Virus record (IMG/VR): IMGVR_UViG_3300026483_000005 | Location: 62,001-126,000 of that record | From: a virus | DNA: 64,000 nt | Reading direction: 5' to 3' (one strand) | In this document: positions 28,112 to 35,985 of the stretch, one piece after another | Layout: every line of letters begins with the position of its first letter | Position numbering within the stretch: position 1 is the stretch's first letter | Notes under the pieces: model-generated | Told to the model about the DNA's origin: nothing | Seen by the model: only the letters and a program-made list of their open reading frames with translations | The model's database searches: none | Made by a program: the position numbers and the translations under genes

Positions 28112-29983
28112 ATGGCACTTAAAAAACTAAGACAAGTATTTCAGGAAACTAATATCAATGCATTTCAAGATATGTTGAATAGCAGGGTTCTAGTAACTGA
28201 AAAAATACAAGGAGCTTCATTTCACGTTAGAAGAAACCAGACTAAATTTGAATATTACAAATCTGGAGATTCTAGAATGAACATGATAGACAGAACAATA
28301 GTAGGTTTATATGAAACAGGTGTCAAGCACATCCAAAGTTTAGATCCTAGTATAAAGGAACAAATGCCACATGATTGGAAATTTGGTTTTGAATATTTAC
28401 CTGAATTAAACGTGTCAGAATATAAATATACTAAACTACCTAAAAACAATTTAATACTTACGCACATTCAAACTATGAATGAGTCAGGTAAGATTAGAAA
28501 AACAATTAGCGATCCAATTATATTAAATAAATGGGCAAAGATATTAGAGGTTCAAGGACCTAGCATTGTGTTTGATGGTATGCTATCTCAAATGCAAAAA
28601 GAAGAATTAATAAGTGTTTTATCTATGTCAGATAAGGAGTTTTCTGAAGCATTTGATTATGATCCAAATACAGATGCAAGATTACCTTTCACTCAAAAGA
28701 TGATTAAGACATTTAATCCAAATGCAGTTTCTCCTACGTTAAATGAAGACTTTGAAGTAGAAATTGACGGATTAATAGTTTCTTTTATTGATGAGAAAAA
28801 ATCTAGATCTTTTAAATTAGAAGATTTTACAAGAACTGTTAGTGAAAATAAGAGATCAAGCCACATGTATCAAATTACTATTGCTGGTCTTATTGAATTT
28901 ATTTCTACATTTGAAATGAAAGACATTCAACTAAATGAAGAAACAGCAGACTGGAGATATATTGAATTAATGTCAGTGATGTTTAATACGTATGTTAAAG
29001 AACACTCTGCTAAGTTTATTGGTGTTAACTTTGAATCAGCTGATTTTGCAGATTCAGATTCCTTTAAACTAAATACTAAATACATTAAGAACGAGACCAC
29101 TCTTTCTTATGTTGAAAACGAAATACTTGCAGAATTATTTAAAATAACTTTAGGTTCTTTTAGAAAAAAGAGAAGCAAGGAAAGCGATATCATAAATGCA
29201 GAAATGTTAGAGCATTTAAATCAAATAGTAGAAACTATAGATAAGAAAGTATTTGTAGAGAATACCGATGAAAATTCCATATACGACTTTAATAATTTCA
29301 TATTACATAATAAAGTAAAGACAAGTGTTAATTTAAATGAAGCACTTAAAGTAGATCATCCTGAACAAGGAGGAGAATTAGTAAATATGTTTGTTGGTAG
29401 ATTCCAACCATTTACACTTGGACATGCTAAAGTATTAGAAACTATACACAAAGAAAATGGATATCCTGTGGTTGTTTTATTAGTAAAAGCAAAGAATAAG
29501 AAAAAGGAAGATGCATTTAAAAGACCTTATGATGAGAAGACACAATTAGATATGTTTAAGGCGGTTCAAAAACAATATCCATTTTTAAAAGAAATCTTTG
29601 TAATTCCAACCGGAGGTATTGATACAATGTTCAATGCAATGAGACCAACTTATGAACCCGTATTATGGGGAACAGGAAGCGATAGAATGAAAACTTACGG
29701 ATTCCAAGTAAATAAAGATTCTTATAGAGAAGATCTTGGAGTTAGGAGTGATTTTGGATTATTTGAAATTCCAAGAACAGACAATAATATTTCAGCGACT
29801 CAGGTTAGAAACGCAATGCTAGACGGAGATGAAGGATTATTTAAGTCAACAACACCCAAAGCATTACATAAAATGTATGGCGAACTTAAGAAAAAATTAG
29901 AAGATTCAGTAGGTACTTCAGAATCAAATGAAGTTGCTGAATCATTATTAACATTTAAACAATTTTTAGAAAACAATGGATAG
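28112..29983 (+). CDS. Ligase-like nucleotidyltransferase fused to NMN-adenylyltransferase-like domain
   Basis: Two enzyme domains are joined. Residues 1-400 carry ligase motifs: motif I K31-I-Q-G34, motif III FGFEYL at 91-96, motif IV EIDGLIV at 217-223 and motif V SFKLED at 233-238. Residues 425-600 match the NadM/NadR-type nucleotidylyltransferase family, with GRFQPFTLGH at 429-438 and ISATQVR at 560-566. Between them lies SVNLNE410/A411, a copy of the protease-site motif used by neighbours, so the domains may be separated in the prohead. The C-terminus ends with a second leader-like segment (LTFKQFLENNG). A role in NAD synthesis or NAD-linked repair is likely for the second domain. Confidence 0.72.
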   Translation: MALKKLRQVFQETNINAFQDMLNSRVLVTEKIQGASFHVRRNQTKFEYYKSGDSRMNMIDRTIVGLYETGVKHIQSLDPSIKEQMPHDWKFGFEYLPELNVSEYKYTKLPKNNLILTHIQTMNESGKIRKTISDPIILNKWAKILEVQGPSIVFDGMLSQMQKEELISVLSMSDKEFSEAFDYDPNTDARLPFTQKMIKTFNPNAVSPTLNEDFEVEIDGLIVSFIDEKKSRSFKLEDFTRTVSENKRSSHMYQITIAGLIEFISTFEMKDIQLNEETADWRYIELMSVMFNTYVKEHSAKFIGVNFESADFADSDSFKLNTKYIKNETTLSYVENEILAELFKITLGSFRKKRSKESDIINAEMLEHLNQIVETIDKKVFVENTDENSIYDFNNFILHNKVKTSVNLNEALKVDHPEQGGELVNMFVGRFQPFTLGHAKVLETIHKENGYPVVVLLVKAKNKKKEDAFKRPYDEKTQLDMFKAVQKQYPFLKEIFVIPTGGIDTMFNAMRPTYEPVLWGTGSDRMKTYGFQVNKDSYREDLGVRSDFGLFEIPRTDNNISATQVRNAMLDGDEGLFKSTTPKALHKMYGELKKKLEDSVGTSESNEVAESLLTFKQFLENNG

Positions 29984-31055
29984 GTACGATTTTGAAAGAG
30001 CACTACATAGTGCTGCAAAAACCAACGCTGAAAATGAAGCGTTAATTATAGAATCCTATATTGGAGTTGCAACGACCGGAAGTAAATCTGCCCAACAGAA
30101 TTTATTTAATTCAATTAATAGAACATTTAAAAAGAATAAGTGTCCATGGCAAGGTGTTAAGTTTACTTCAACACAGGATGTTAAACAACAACCTGATGGT
30201 AGGTTATGGCTTTCTAAAATGGATGACGATACATTCGGAGTAGTTTTTCAATATTTAATGTTAAATAAAAGCGAAGCAAACGAATTGTTTAATATTGGAA
30301 GAGACGATAATGGAATTGGTGCTGGAGAAATAATGCTAGCGTATATTGTAGAAAATATAAAAATAGGTGGAGGTGCGGCCGATACTGACTTAGAATTATA
30401 TAATGAAAGGTGGTCACCAATTAAACCACCCCTTGGTAAATGTGAGTTAAAAGAAGCTCAAATGTCAAAGGGCATGTTACAAAATTGGAGAACAGGTGCA
30501 AAACACCAGGGAATTAATAGTACTTATGTACCGAAGTTAACGGCATTATATGACGCAGTAAAATATAATATTGAAGAAATCAACCCGGACGGAGATGGTA
30601 AAGATATGGCTGCCGGTGGAGGTTGGATAAATGAATGGGGAACTGTAGGTGGAAAAAGATTTAAGCATATTCAAAATTTAACTAAGACAGATATTCAGGC
30701 CCTTTCTTCTAGTGAAAGAGATTTTAAAATAGGTCCTGGAGATAAAGATAACGGCGCATTAGTAATTAAATTTAATGACGTAGAATTAGGAAAGCTAAGT
30801 GACTCTAAAACTGCAGAAAAAATTAAAAGTATAATAGAGACTGAGCCTTCCGTTAGAACATTTACTGAAATACAAGACGATGTAATTTCAGCAGTAGGAG
30901 ATATACCTACTCCATTCCTTTTTATAGAGTCTAAAGATCATGAAATAGTAGCTTTTCACTATTACAAGAAATTACCTGGAAAAACTAGCGAATTACAAAT
31001 ATATTCTATTACACAAGGTAAATTTAAATATAAAATAAAGCCTAACCGAGTTTAA
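29976..31055 (+). CDS. PD-(D/E)xK nuclease-like candidate
   Basis: The 359-residue protein is not clearly recognised. A GAGE box (115-118), an acidic strand TDLEL (137-141) and CELKEA (156-161, Glu157 and Lys159) have the order and spacing of the E, D and E-x-K residues of PD-(D/E)xK nucleases. A Gly-rich stretch at 212-220 and an FLFIESKDHE segment near the C-terminus follow. It lacks the leader motif of its neighbours, although its start overlaps the upstream gene by eight bases. If the fold is right, it could be a restriction-like or structure-specific nuclease acting with the ligase-like enzymes. Catalysis is not demonstrated. Confidence 0.4.
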   Translation: MDRYDFERALHSAAKTNAENEALIIESYIGVATTGSKSAQQNLFNSINRTFKKNKCPWQGVKFTSTQDVKQQPDGRLWLSKMDDDTFGVVFQYLMLNKSEANELFNIGRDDNGIGAGEIMLAYIVENIKIGGGAADTDLELYNERWSPIKPPLGKCELKEAQMSKGMLQNWRTGAKHQGINSTYVPKLTALYDAVKYNIEEINPDGDGKDMAAGGGWINEWGTVGGKRFKHIQNLTKTDIQALSSSERDFKIGPGDKDNGALVIKFNDVELGKLSDSKTAEKIKSIIETEPSVRTFTEIQDDVISAVGDIPTPFLFIESKDHEIVAFHYYKKLPGKTSELQIYSITQGKFKYKIKPNRV

Positions 31056-31075
31056 ATAAACAAATACAAATAAAA

Positions 31076-34000
31076 ATGAGCACTAAAAAAACATTCGAAA
31101 GCTTTGTAAATTCAATGAACGAAAACGTTGATTTATATAAAGTATACAAAAAGGTTTCTGGGAAATATTCCTTGAGAAAGCCTTCTTATTGGGGAGATCT
31201 ATTTAACCAAAGAGCTTCTATTCCATATAGAGAATTAACTAAATATGATAAAGAATTACATTCCTTAGACGTATACACTACTAAAGAATTAGGATGTCAT
31301 AACGAATATCCATTACAATCTAACTTTAAAGTTCAAGTGCCACAGGTATTTGTATTATATTGTAACACTGAATCAGGTGAGCTTGGAGAGTATTATGGAA
31401 TGAGTATTCTTGTAAATACAGAAGGAGCAACATATCCAAGATATGCATGTGGTATGCCAGATTTCGAACCAGAATTACATAACTTTGTAAATGGAATTCC
31501 TGAAAGCTATTTAAACATTGTAACGACTGGTGCTCAATTGTTACATGAACAGATGATAGTTGAAGGTCAATTTTCATGGCTTACATCCGATACAAACACA
31601 CAAATAGGTTCTGAAAGACAGAACATGATTACAGTATTTATGTATGATAATATGGGTAACAAGTGGACGGAAAAGGATTATGAAGGATATGGTGAATTTG
31701 GTGGAATGGATTATTATGATCTTGTTGCTACAATGAATGGATATACTGAAGAAGATGTTAAAACAATGAAAGGTTCATTTAAAGAATTAAGACAACTTGG
31801 TATTGATTTAGCATTCGGTAAAATAAAGACCAAAGATAAAAAGAAAAAGACATTATTCCCTGCATTAGTTGAAGATCCAAGATTTAATTGGAAAAGACAT
31901 GACTTTACTGAAGAAGCAGAATCTGATCCAAATCAATCATGGTATCAAGAACCTGAGTATGATGATTATGAAGATGATGACGATTACGAAAACGGATGGT
32001 ATGAATCAAAGGTTACTGAAGCCAAAAAGCTTACAATTAAAGATGTTGAAAAGGCATGGGATTTTTCTTATGGTGAAGATTTTGAATATGAATATGGTAG
32101 TGTCTATGTTGAAATCATGGGAAAATATAAAGGTAAAATTACTAAAGATGAATTAGCTAAAATATGGGACGACAAGTATGGTGAAGATTTACAAAGTGAA
32201 CATGGTGGATTCTTTGATAAGCTAGACGAAAATTTAAATGAAGCTACTGTAGTAATGGATGCAATAGATCCTAAATCAAAAACACTCAAAAAGCTTTTAA
32301 AGAAATATAATGTTAAAATGAAAGTTTTAACAATGAACGGCCCTGGTGGCAATTGGCCAGAAGTTGAAATGACAGGTTCAAGAGAAGATTTACAATCAGT
32401 ATTAGCCGATCCTAATGGATGGGACGATCCTGAATTAGGAGAATACATTGAAGAATCTAATATATTAGAAGCTAGATCTATTAACAAGATTTCAAAGGAA
32501 TTTGGAGAAACAGTTAATAAGATGAAAGATATTGTAAAGATATACATCGCTGCGGAAGATGGAAGTGATGAGAAAGCAGCAACTAGACAGCAGCTAATAG
32601 ATTTAACAGCAAAAAAGAAAGCTCTTACAAATGAACTAGATGATGCAGTAGCTGGTAAAAACAAAGATGTAAAATTAGTTATCAGTGAGGGTGTTATGTC
32701 TGACATTCACCAAATGATAGGTAATCACAAATCATTTGATACTTTTCAGAAAGAATTCTTTAAAGAATACGGACATAAGAAAGTAATGAAGAAAACTCCA
32801 GAGTTTTTAGAATGGTTAAAGGCACTATATAATGATTTTGAATATACGTCAGGTGAAGCTGTTGAAGAAAGGTATACTAAAAAGTCATTATTAAAAAAAT
32901 TAGGAGATGCAGATGATGCAATGATTCAAACCGGAAACGGAAAAGAATATATCATTTATAATCCTGATTCTAATAACGATGACAATGCTGCAATGTGGCA
33001 TGATAAATCAGTATTTGCACTAGATCAAGACGGTGGAGAGCATGAAATAGCATATAAGGATATAGGGCTAGTAATGGTAGAATCAGCAGTTAATGAAGAT
33101 GTGTATGCAGACTTAGAAGACACTATTTCTAATATGGAATTTGATGCATATCAAAACTTAGCATCTGAATTTGGTATAGATGCTGAAGATCCCAACGAAA
33201 TGATGGACTTTATTCAAAATGAACTTGACAAGAAGGGTGCTAAACTCTTAATCAAGAACATTGAAAAAGGAGTTTATGAATCATTAGTTAATGAAAAGGA
33301 CGACGCCGGTGACCACTTAGATAATCTTGCAGATTTAGTAGGTAAAGCTAAAGATTTCTTTGCAATCGGTAAAGAATTAAAAGCAGGTAAATACAAATAC
33401 GACTATAGTGATAGTATGATGCCAATGTATACGATAAAAGCAGATGGTTTTAAATTTGCAATACTTAACAAAAGATATGTTGACGGCGGCGATAGAGAAG
33501 TTGGAGAGATTGCTATTGGCCTAATGGAATCAATGGTTATTGAAGCTAAGGGTTTTAAAAACGATGAAGATTTCGAAGAATTTTTAAAAGAAATCGATGC
33601 TATGCCAGAAAGAGCAGTTAGAAAGATAATGGGTAAAGAATATATCGATACTCCTGGTTTTTATCAAGATGAAAAAGACAATTATGATGATGTAATTGAC
33701 TTCATGATTTCAAACATGGGTGCAAATATTTATCACCAATTAGAACAGTGGTGGGAATTAAACGTAATGAAACCGGGTCTTAGAGAATCTAAAATTCAAA
33801 TAAAAAGAAGATATACCGATAATCATCCTGCACAAACTTCAGGTAGAACTGCTAAAGTCAGAAACGCAATGATCGAGGCATTAGCGGATGGTGTATTAAC
33901 AGAAGAAGAATTCAATAATATTCTAAAAGAAAAATCAATCGATAATAAAAGATGGATGAGAAGAAATTCTAAATACTTTACAGTAAGTGAAAATGGAATT

Positions 34001-34294
34001 GGTCTTTCTAAATTTGGAAAAAGAATATTAACTGGAATTAAACCAGTTGTTAGTTTAACATTAGAATCTTTTATTAACGAAGCTAATTATATTAAATTTA
34101 AAGGAAAGAAAGTAGATATTAGTTCATTAGAAATGGAAGATGTTGATATGAAAGATTATCCAGATTTCACAGATGCATTCTTTAGTTATGGTGAATATTC
34201 TAATGGAAAAGAAATGACTGACGAAGAATTATCAGATTTCACAGATGATAATCCAGACTTAGCTAATGAATTAGCACATGATTCCTTACATTAA
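31076..34294 (+). CDS. Large modular polyprotein-like protein with eight prohead-protease-like sites
   Basis: The 1,072 residues carry a leader (TFESFVNSMNE16) and repeated motifs at ESKVTE315/A, ENLNE389/A, ESNILE465/A, VISE538/G, ESAVNE674/D, ESLVNE740/K, ESMVIE823/A and ESFINE1002/A. They cut the chain into pieces of about 65 to 300 residues. The piece 316-389 is an internal duplication of a roughly 30-residue unit with YGED. Others are small acidic or mixed alpha/beta domains that I cannot name. The first 300 residues end in a strongly acidic Asp/Tyr-rich linker. The layout suggests a polyprotein of internal head proteins matured by the gp21-type protease; this is inference from the motif. 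Confidence 0.6.
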   Translation: MSTKKTFESFVNSMNENVDLYKVYKKVSGKYSLRKPSYWGDLFNQRASIPYRELTKYDKELHSLDVYTTKELGCHNEYPLQSNFKVQVPQVFVLYCNTESGELGEYYGMSILVNTEGATYPRYACGMPDFEPELHNFVNGIPESYLNIVTTGAQLLHEQMIVEGQFSWLTSDTNTQIGSERQNMITVFMYDNMGNKWTEKDYEGYGEFGGMDYYDLVATMNGYTEEDVKTMKGSFKELRQLGIDLAFGKIKTKDKKKKTLFPALVEDPRFNWKRHDFTEEAESDPNQSWYQEPEYDDYEDDDDYENGWYESKVTEAKKLTIKDVEKAWDFSYGEDFEYEYGSVYVEIMGKYKGKITKDELAKIWDDKYGEDLQSEHGGFFDKLDENLNEATVVMDAIDPKSKTLKKLLKKYNVKMKVLTMNGPGGNWPEVEMTGSREDLQSVLADPNGWDDPELGEYIEESNILEARSINKISKEFGETVNKMKDIVKIYIAAEDGSDEKAATRQQLIDLTAKKKALTNELDDAVAGKNKDVKLVISEGVMSDIHQMIGNHKSFDTFQKEFFKEYGHKKVMKKTPEFLEWLKALYNDFEYTSGEAVEERYTKKSLLKKLGDADDAMIQTGNGKEYIIYNPDSNNDDNAAMWHDKSVFALDQDGGEHEIAYKDIGLVMVESAVNEDVYADLEDTISNMEFDAYQNLASEFGIDAEDPNEMMDFIQNELDKKGAKLLIKNIEKGVYESLVNEKDDAGDHLDNLADLVGKAKDFFAIGKELKAGKYKYDYSDSMMPMYTIKADGFKFAILNKRYVDGGDREVGEIAIGLMESMVIEAKGFKNDEDFEEFLKEIDAMPERAVRKIMGKEYIDTPGFYQDEKDNYDDVIDFMISNMGANIYHQLEQWWELNVMKPGLRESKIQIKRRYTDNHPAQTSGRTAKVRNAMIEALADGVLTEEEFNNILKEKSIDNKRWMRRNSKYFTVSENGIGLSKFGKRILTGIKPVVSLTLESFINEANYIKFKGKKVDISSLEMEDVDMKDYPDFTDAFFSYGEYSNGKEMTDEELSDFTDDNPDLANELAHDSLH

Positions 34295-34305
34295 AAGATA
34301 TATAC
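34293..34305 (+). promoter_or_regulatory. Candidate late promoter, AAAAGATATATAC
   Basis: A strong copy of the recurrent element in the 34-base gap before the gene at 34329, followed by ATAAACAAAA in the leader. Confidence 0.42.
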
Positions 34306-34328
34306 TATTATAAACAAAACAATATAAA

Positions 34329-35663
34329 ATGAAACTATATACTAACTTCGATAATTTTATCAATGAAGCAAAGGTTATGAAGCAGAAAGATACTGCTAAA
34401 ATAGCAAAAAAATTAGCAGCTGCTCTTTCAAAAGCAGACGGAAAAGAATTCACAATTTCTAAAAATTCATTAGATTCCGGTGGTTTTGATCTAGATATGG
34501 ATGGAGACGAATATGCAGGAGGAACTTATTTTATTGGTGATGCTGGTGAAATAGTAAACGCAGCAACACATAATGATGTATATGGTCACATGGACGATAG
34601 CGAAGCTGAATTAGTTAAAACAATTAAAAAGGGTAAATTTGCAAAATACAGAGCAACTGAATCTTTAGAACTTAATGAAGCTCTAGCTTCTTCCAAGTTA
34701 AGAGGATTAATAGACATCAAAAAAGGTGGTAAGGAATTAATTAAAGGTATATACGGTCTTGCTAAAGTAGCACTAGATAAAGTTACCGATGATATGATAA
34801 TTTCTAATAGCAACCCAGTTGAAGTTTATAAGAAAGCAAAAACATTCGGAAACGTAATTGTATTTTGGATTTCTAGAAATGAAAAAGAAAATGAATATGC
34901 TCCTTCTTCCGGAAGATATGTTGAAATGATTCCTGGAAATTGTTTATTAGCTGTTTCTAATGGAAAAAATGAAATGTTTCAGAACGATTCAATATGGAAT
35001 AGAAACAGCGACACAATAGGTGGTAAGAAAAACACAAGAAGACTTAAGAACATGGGTAAATACCCTGGATCTAAAGATACTGTCGGTGTTAACAAATCAC
35101 ACAACCAATATAGTGGAACGGGATTAGGTAACATTAAAAGAATTGCGGAAATGTCTGACGAATGTTACATTATTAATTTAGACACATTAAGAGCTTCTTT
35201 ATCTACCGATGATAAGACATCTGCAAGAGCAGAGGCAAAATCTGGAGCTACTGCACTTACAAACCCTAAGAAAATCAAAGAGGATAACTTAACAAGGTAT
35301 AACGATATTCTTGCGAAGAAAGCTGATAACCCAGATAAAATAGACAAGAAAGTTAAAGAAATTATCGAAGATGCACACCAATTCTTAATGGCTGGTTTAG
35401 CTAAAAAAGAATTAGGAAACTATAACGAATTAACAATAGGAAAAGACCCTAAAGGAAGAGAAATTAGACCTAGAGATTTAACCAATTATATTGCAAATAT
35501 ATTGTCAGATTATCAAGGATATGTTTCAGCATACGTTAATATGAAAACTGAAGAAGAAAAATTCGGTTCATCAAGTTCTTGGTATATGAGAGATGCTAAG
35601 CGTAAAGCACTAGAGCTTAAGCAAAGAATGGCTAAATGGGATAATAAAAACATAGTTTGGTAA
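34329..35663 (+). CDS. Leader-bearing modular protein, 444 aa
   Basis: The N-terminus NFDNFINE13/A14 is the clearest match in the window to the T4 internal-protein leader (MKTYQEFIAEA). A second site, ESLELNE117/A118, splits off a roughly 100-residue acidic module. The remaining 326 residues form one domain that I do not recognise; it contains a VIVFWISRNEKE strand-turn, a Gly/Asn-rich SHNQYSGTGLGN loop and a charged helical C-terminus. Features of this domain, including basic loops, are compatible with a nucleic-acid or nucleotide-binding enzyme, but no catalytic signature is clear. It lies two bases before another leader-bearing gene. Confidence 0.58.
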   Translation: MKLYTNFDNFINEAKVMKQKDTAKIAKKLAAALSKADGKEFTISKNSLDSGGFDLDMDGDEYAGGTYFIGDAGEIVNAATHNDVYGHMDDSEAELVKTIKKGKFAKYRATESLELNEALASSKLRGLIDIKKGGKELIKGIYGLAKVALDKVTDDMIISNSNPVEVYKKAKTFGNVIVFWISRNEKENEYAPSSGRYVEMIPGNCLLAVSNGKNEMFQNDSIWNRNSDTIGGKKNTRRLKNMGKYPGSKDTVGVNKSHNQYSGTGLGNIKRIAEMSDECYIINLDTLRASLSTDDKTSARAEAKSGATALTNPKKIKEDNLTRYNDILAKKADNPDKIDKKVKEIIEDAHQFLMAGLAKKELGNYNELTIGKDPKGREIRPRDLTNYIANILSDYQGYVSAYVNMKTEEEKFGSSSSWYMRDAKRKALELKQRMAKWDNKNIVW

Positions 35664-35664
35664 A

Positions 35665-35982
35665 ATGAAAAAAGTAAAATTATTTGAACAATACATTAAT
35701 GAATCAGCTATCGATTTATTAGCAGATGAAATAGAAGATGCAAAAGCATTTGATGCGTTTTCAGATGGACAATCAGTTCAAGCAAGATCTACTAAAAAAA
35801 CATGGGACGATGGTGTTCCAGTTTTAAAGTATATTGCTAGAGCTCCAAAAAAATCTGTTAAATTACCTAAGAAATTTAAAGTAGTAGACGACACTAAATA
35901 TGGATGGTGGTATTTACAAGTATCAGGAGTATGGTATGGCATCGAACAAGATGATTATGGAACTCCACCATTTGAATATTAA
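35665..35982 (+). CDS. Small leader-bearing protein, 105 aa
   Basis: KLFEQYINE13/S14 at the N-terminus is a leader and protease-site candidate. After it come a short acidic helix and a compact beta region rich in Trp, Tyr and Lys (residues 45-105) ending in PPFEY. No family is recognised. It is packed between two larger genes of the same class with gaps of 1 and 3 bases, so all three are probably one transcript. It could be a small internal head protein similar in concept to T4 IPI, which is injected to block a host restriction enzyme; that comparison is by size and leader only. Confidence 0.58.
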   Translation: MKKVKLFEQYINESAIDLLADEIEDAKAFDAFSDGQSVQARSTKKTWDDGVPVLKYIARAPKKSVKLPKKFKVVDDTKYGWWYLQVSGVWYGIEQDDYGTPPFEY

Positions 35983-35985
35983 GAT

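Noticed and set aside
32104-32706. 200-codon open frame on the minus strand
   Set aside because: It lies fully inside the 31076 gene, is Ser/Leu/Phe-rich as expected for the complement of an acidic Lys/Glu-rich gene, and has no family signal or own promoter.
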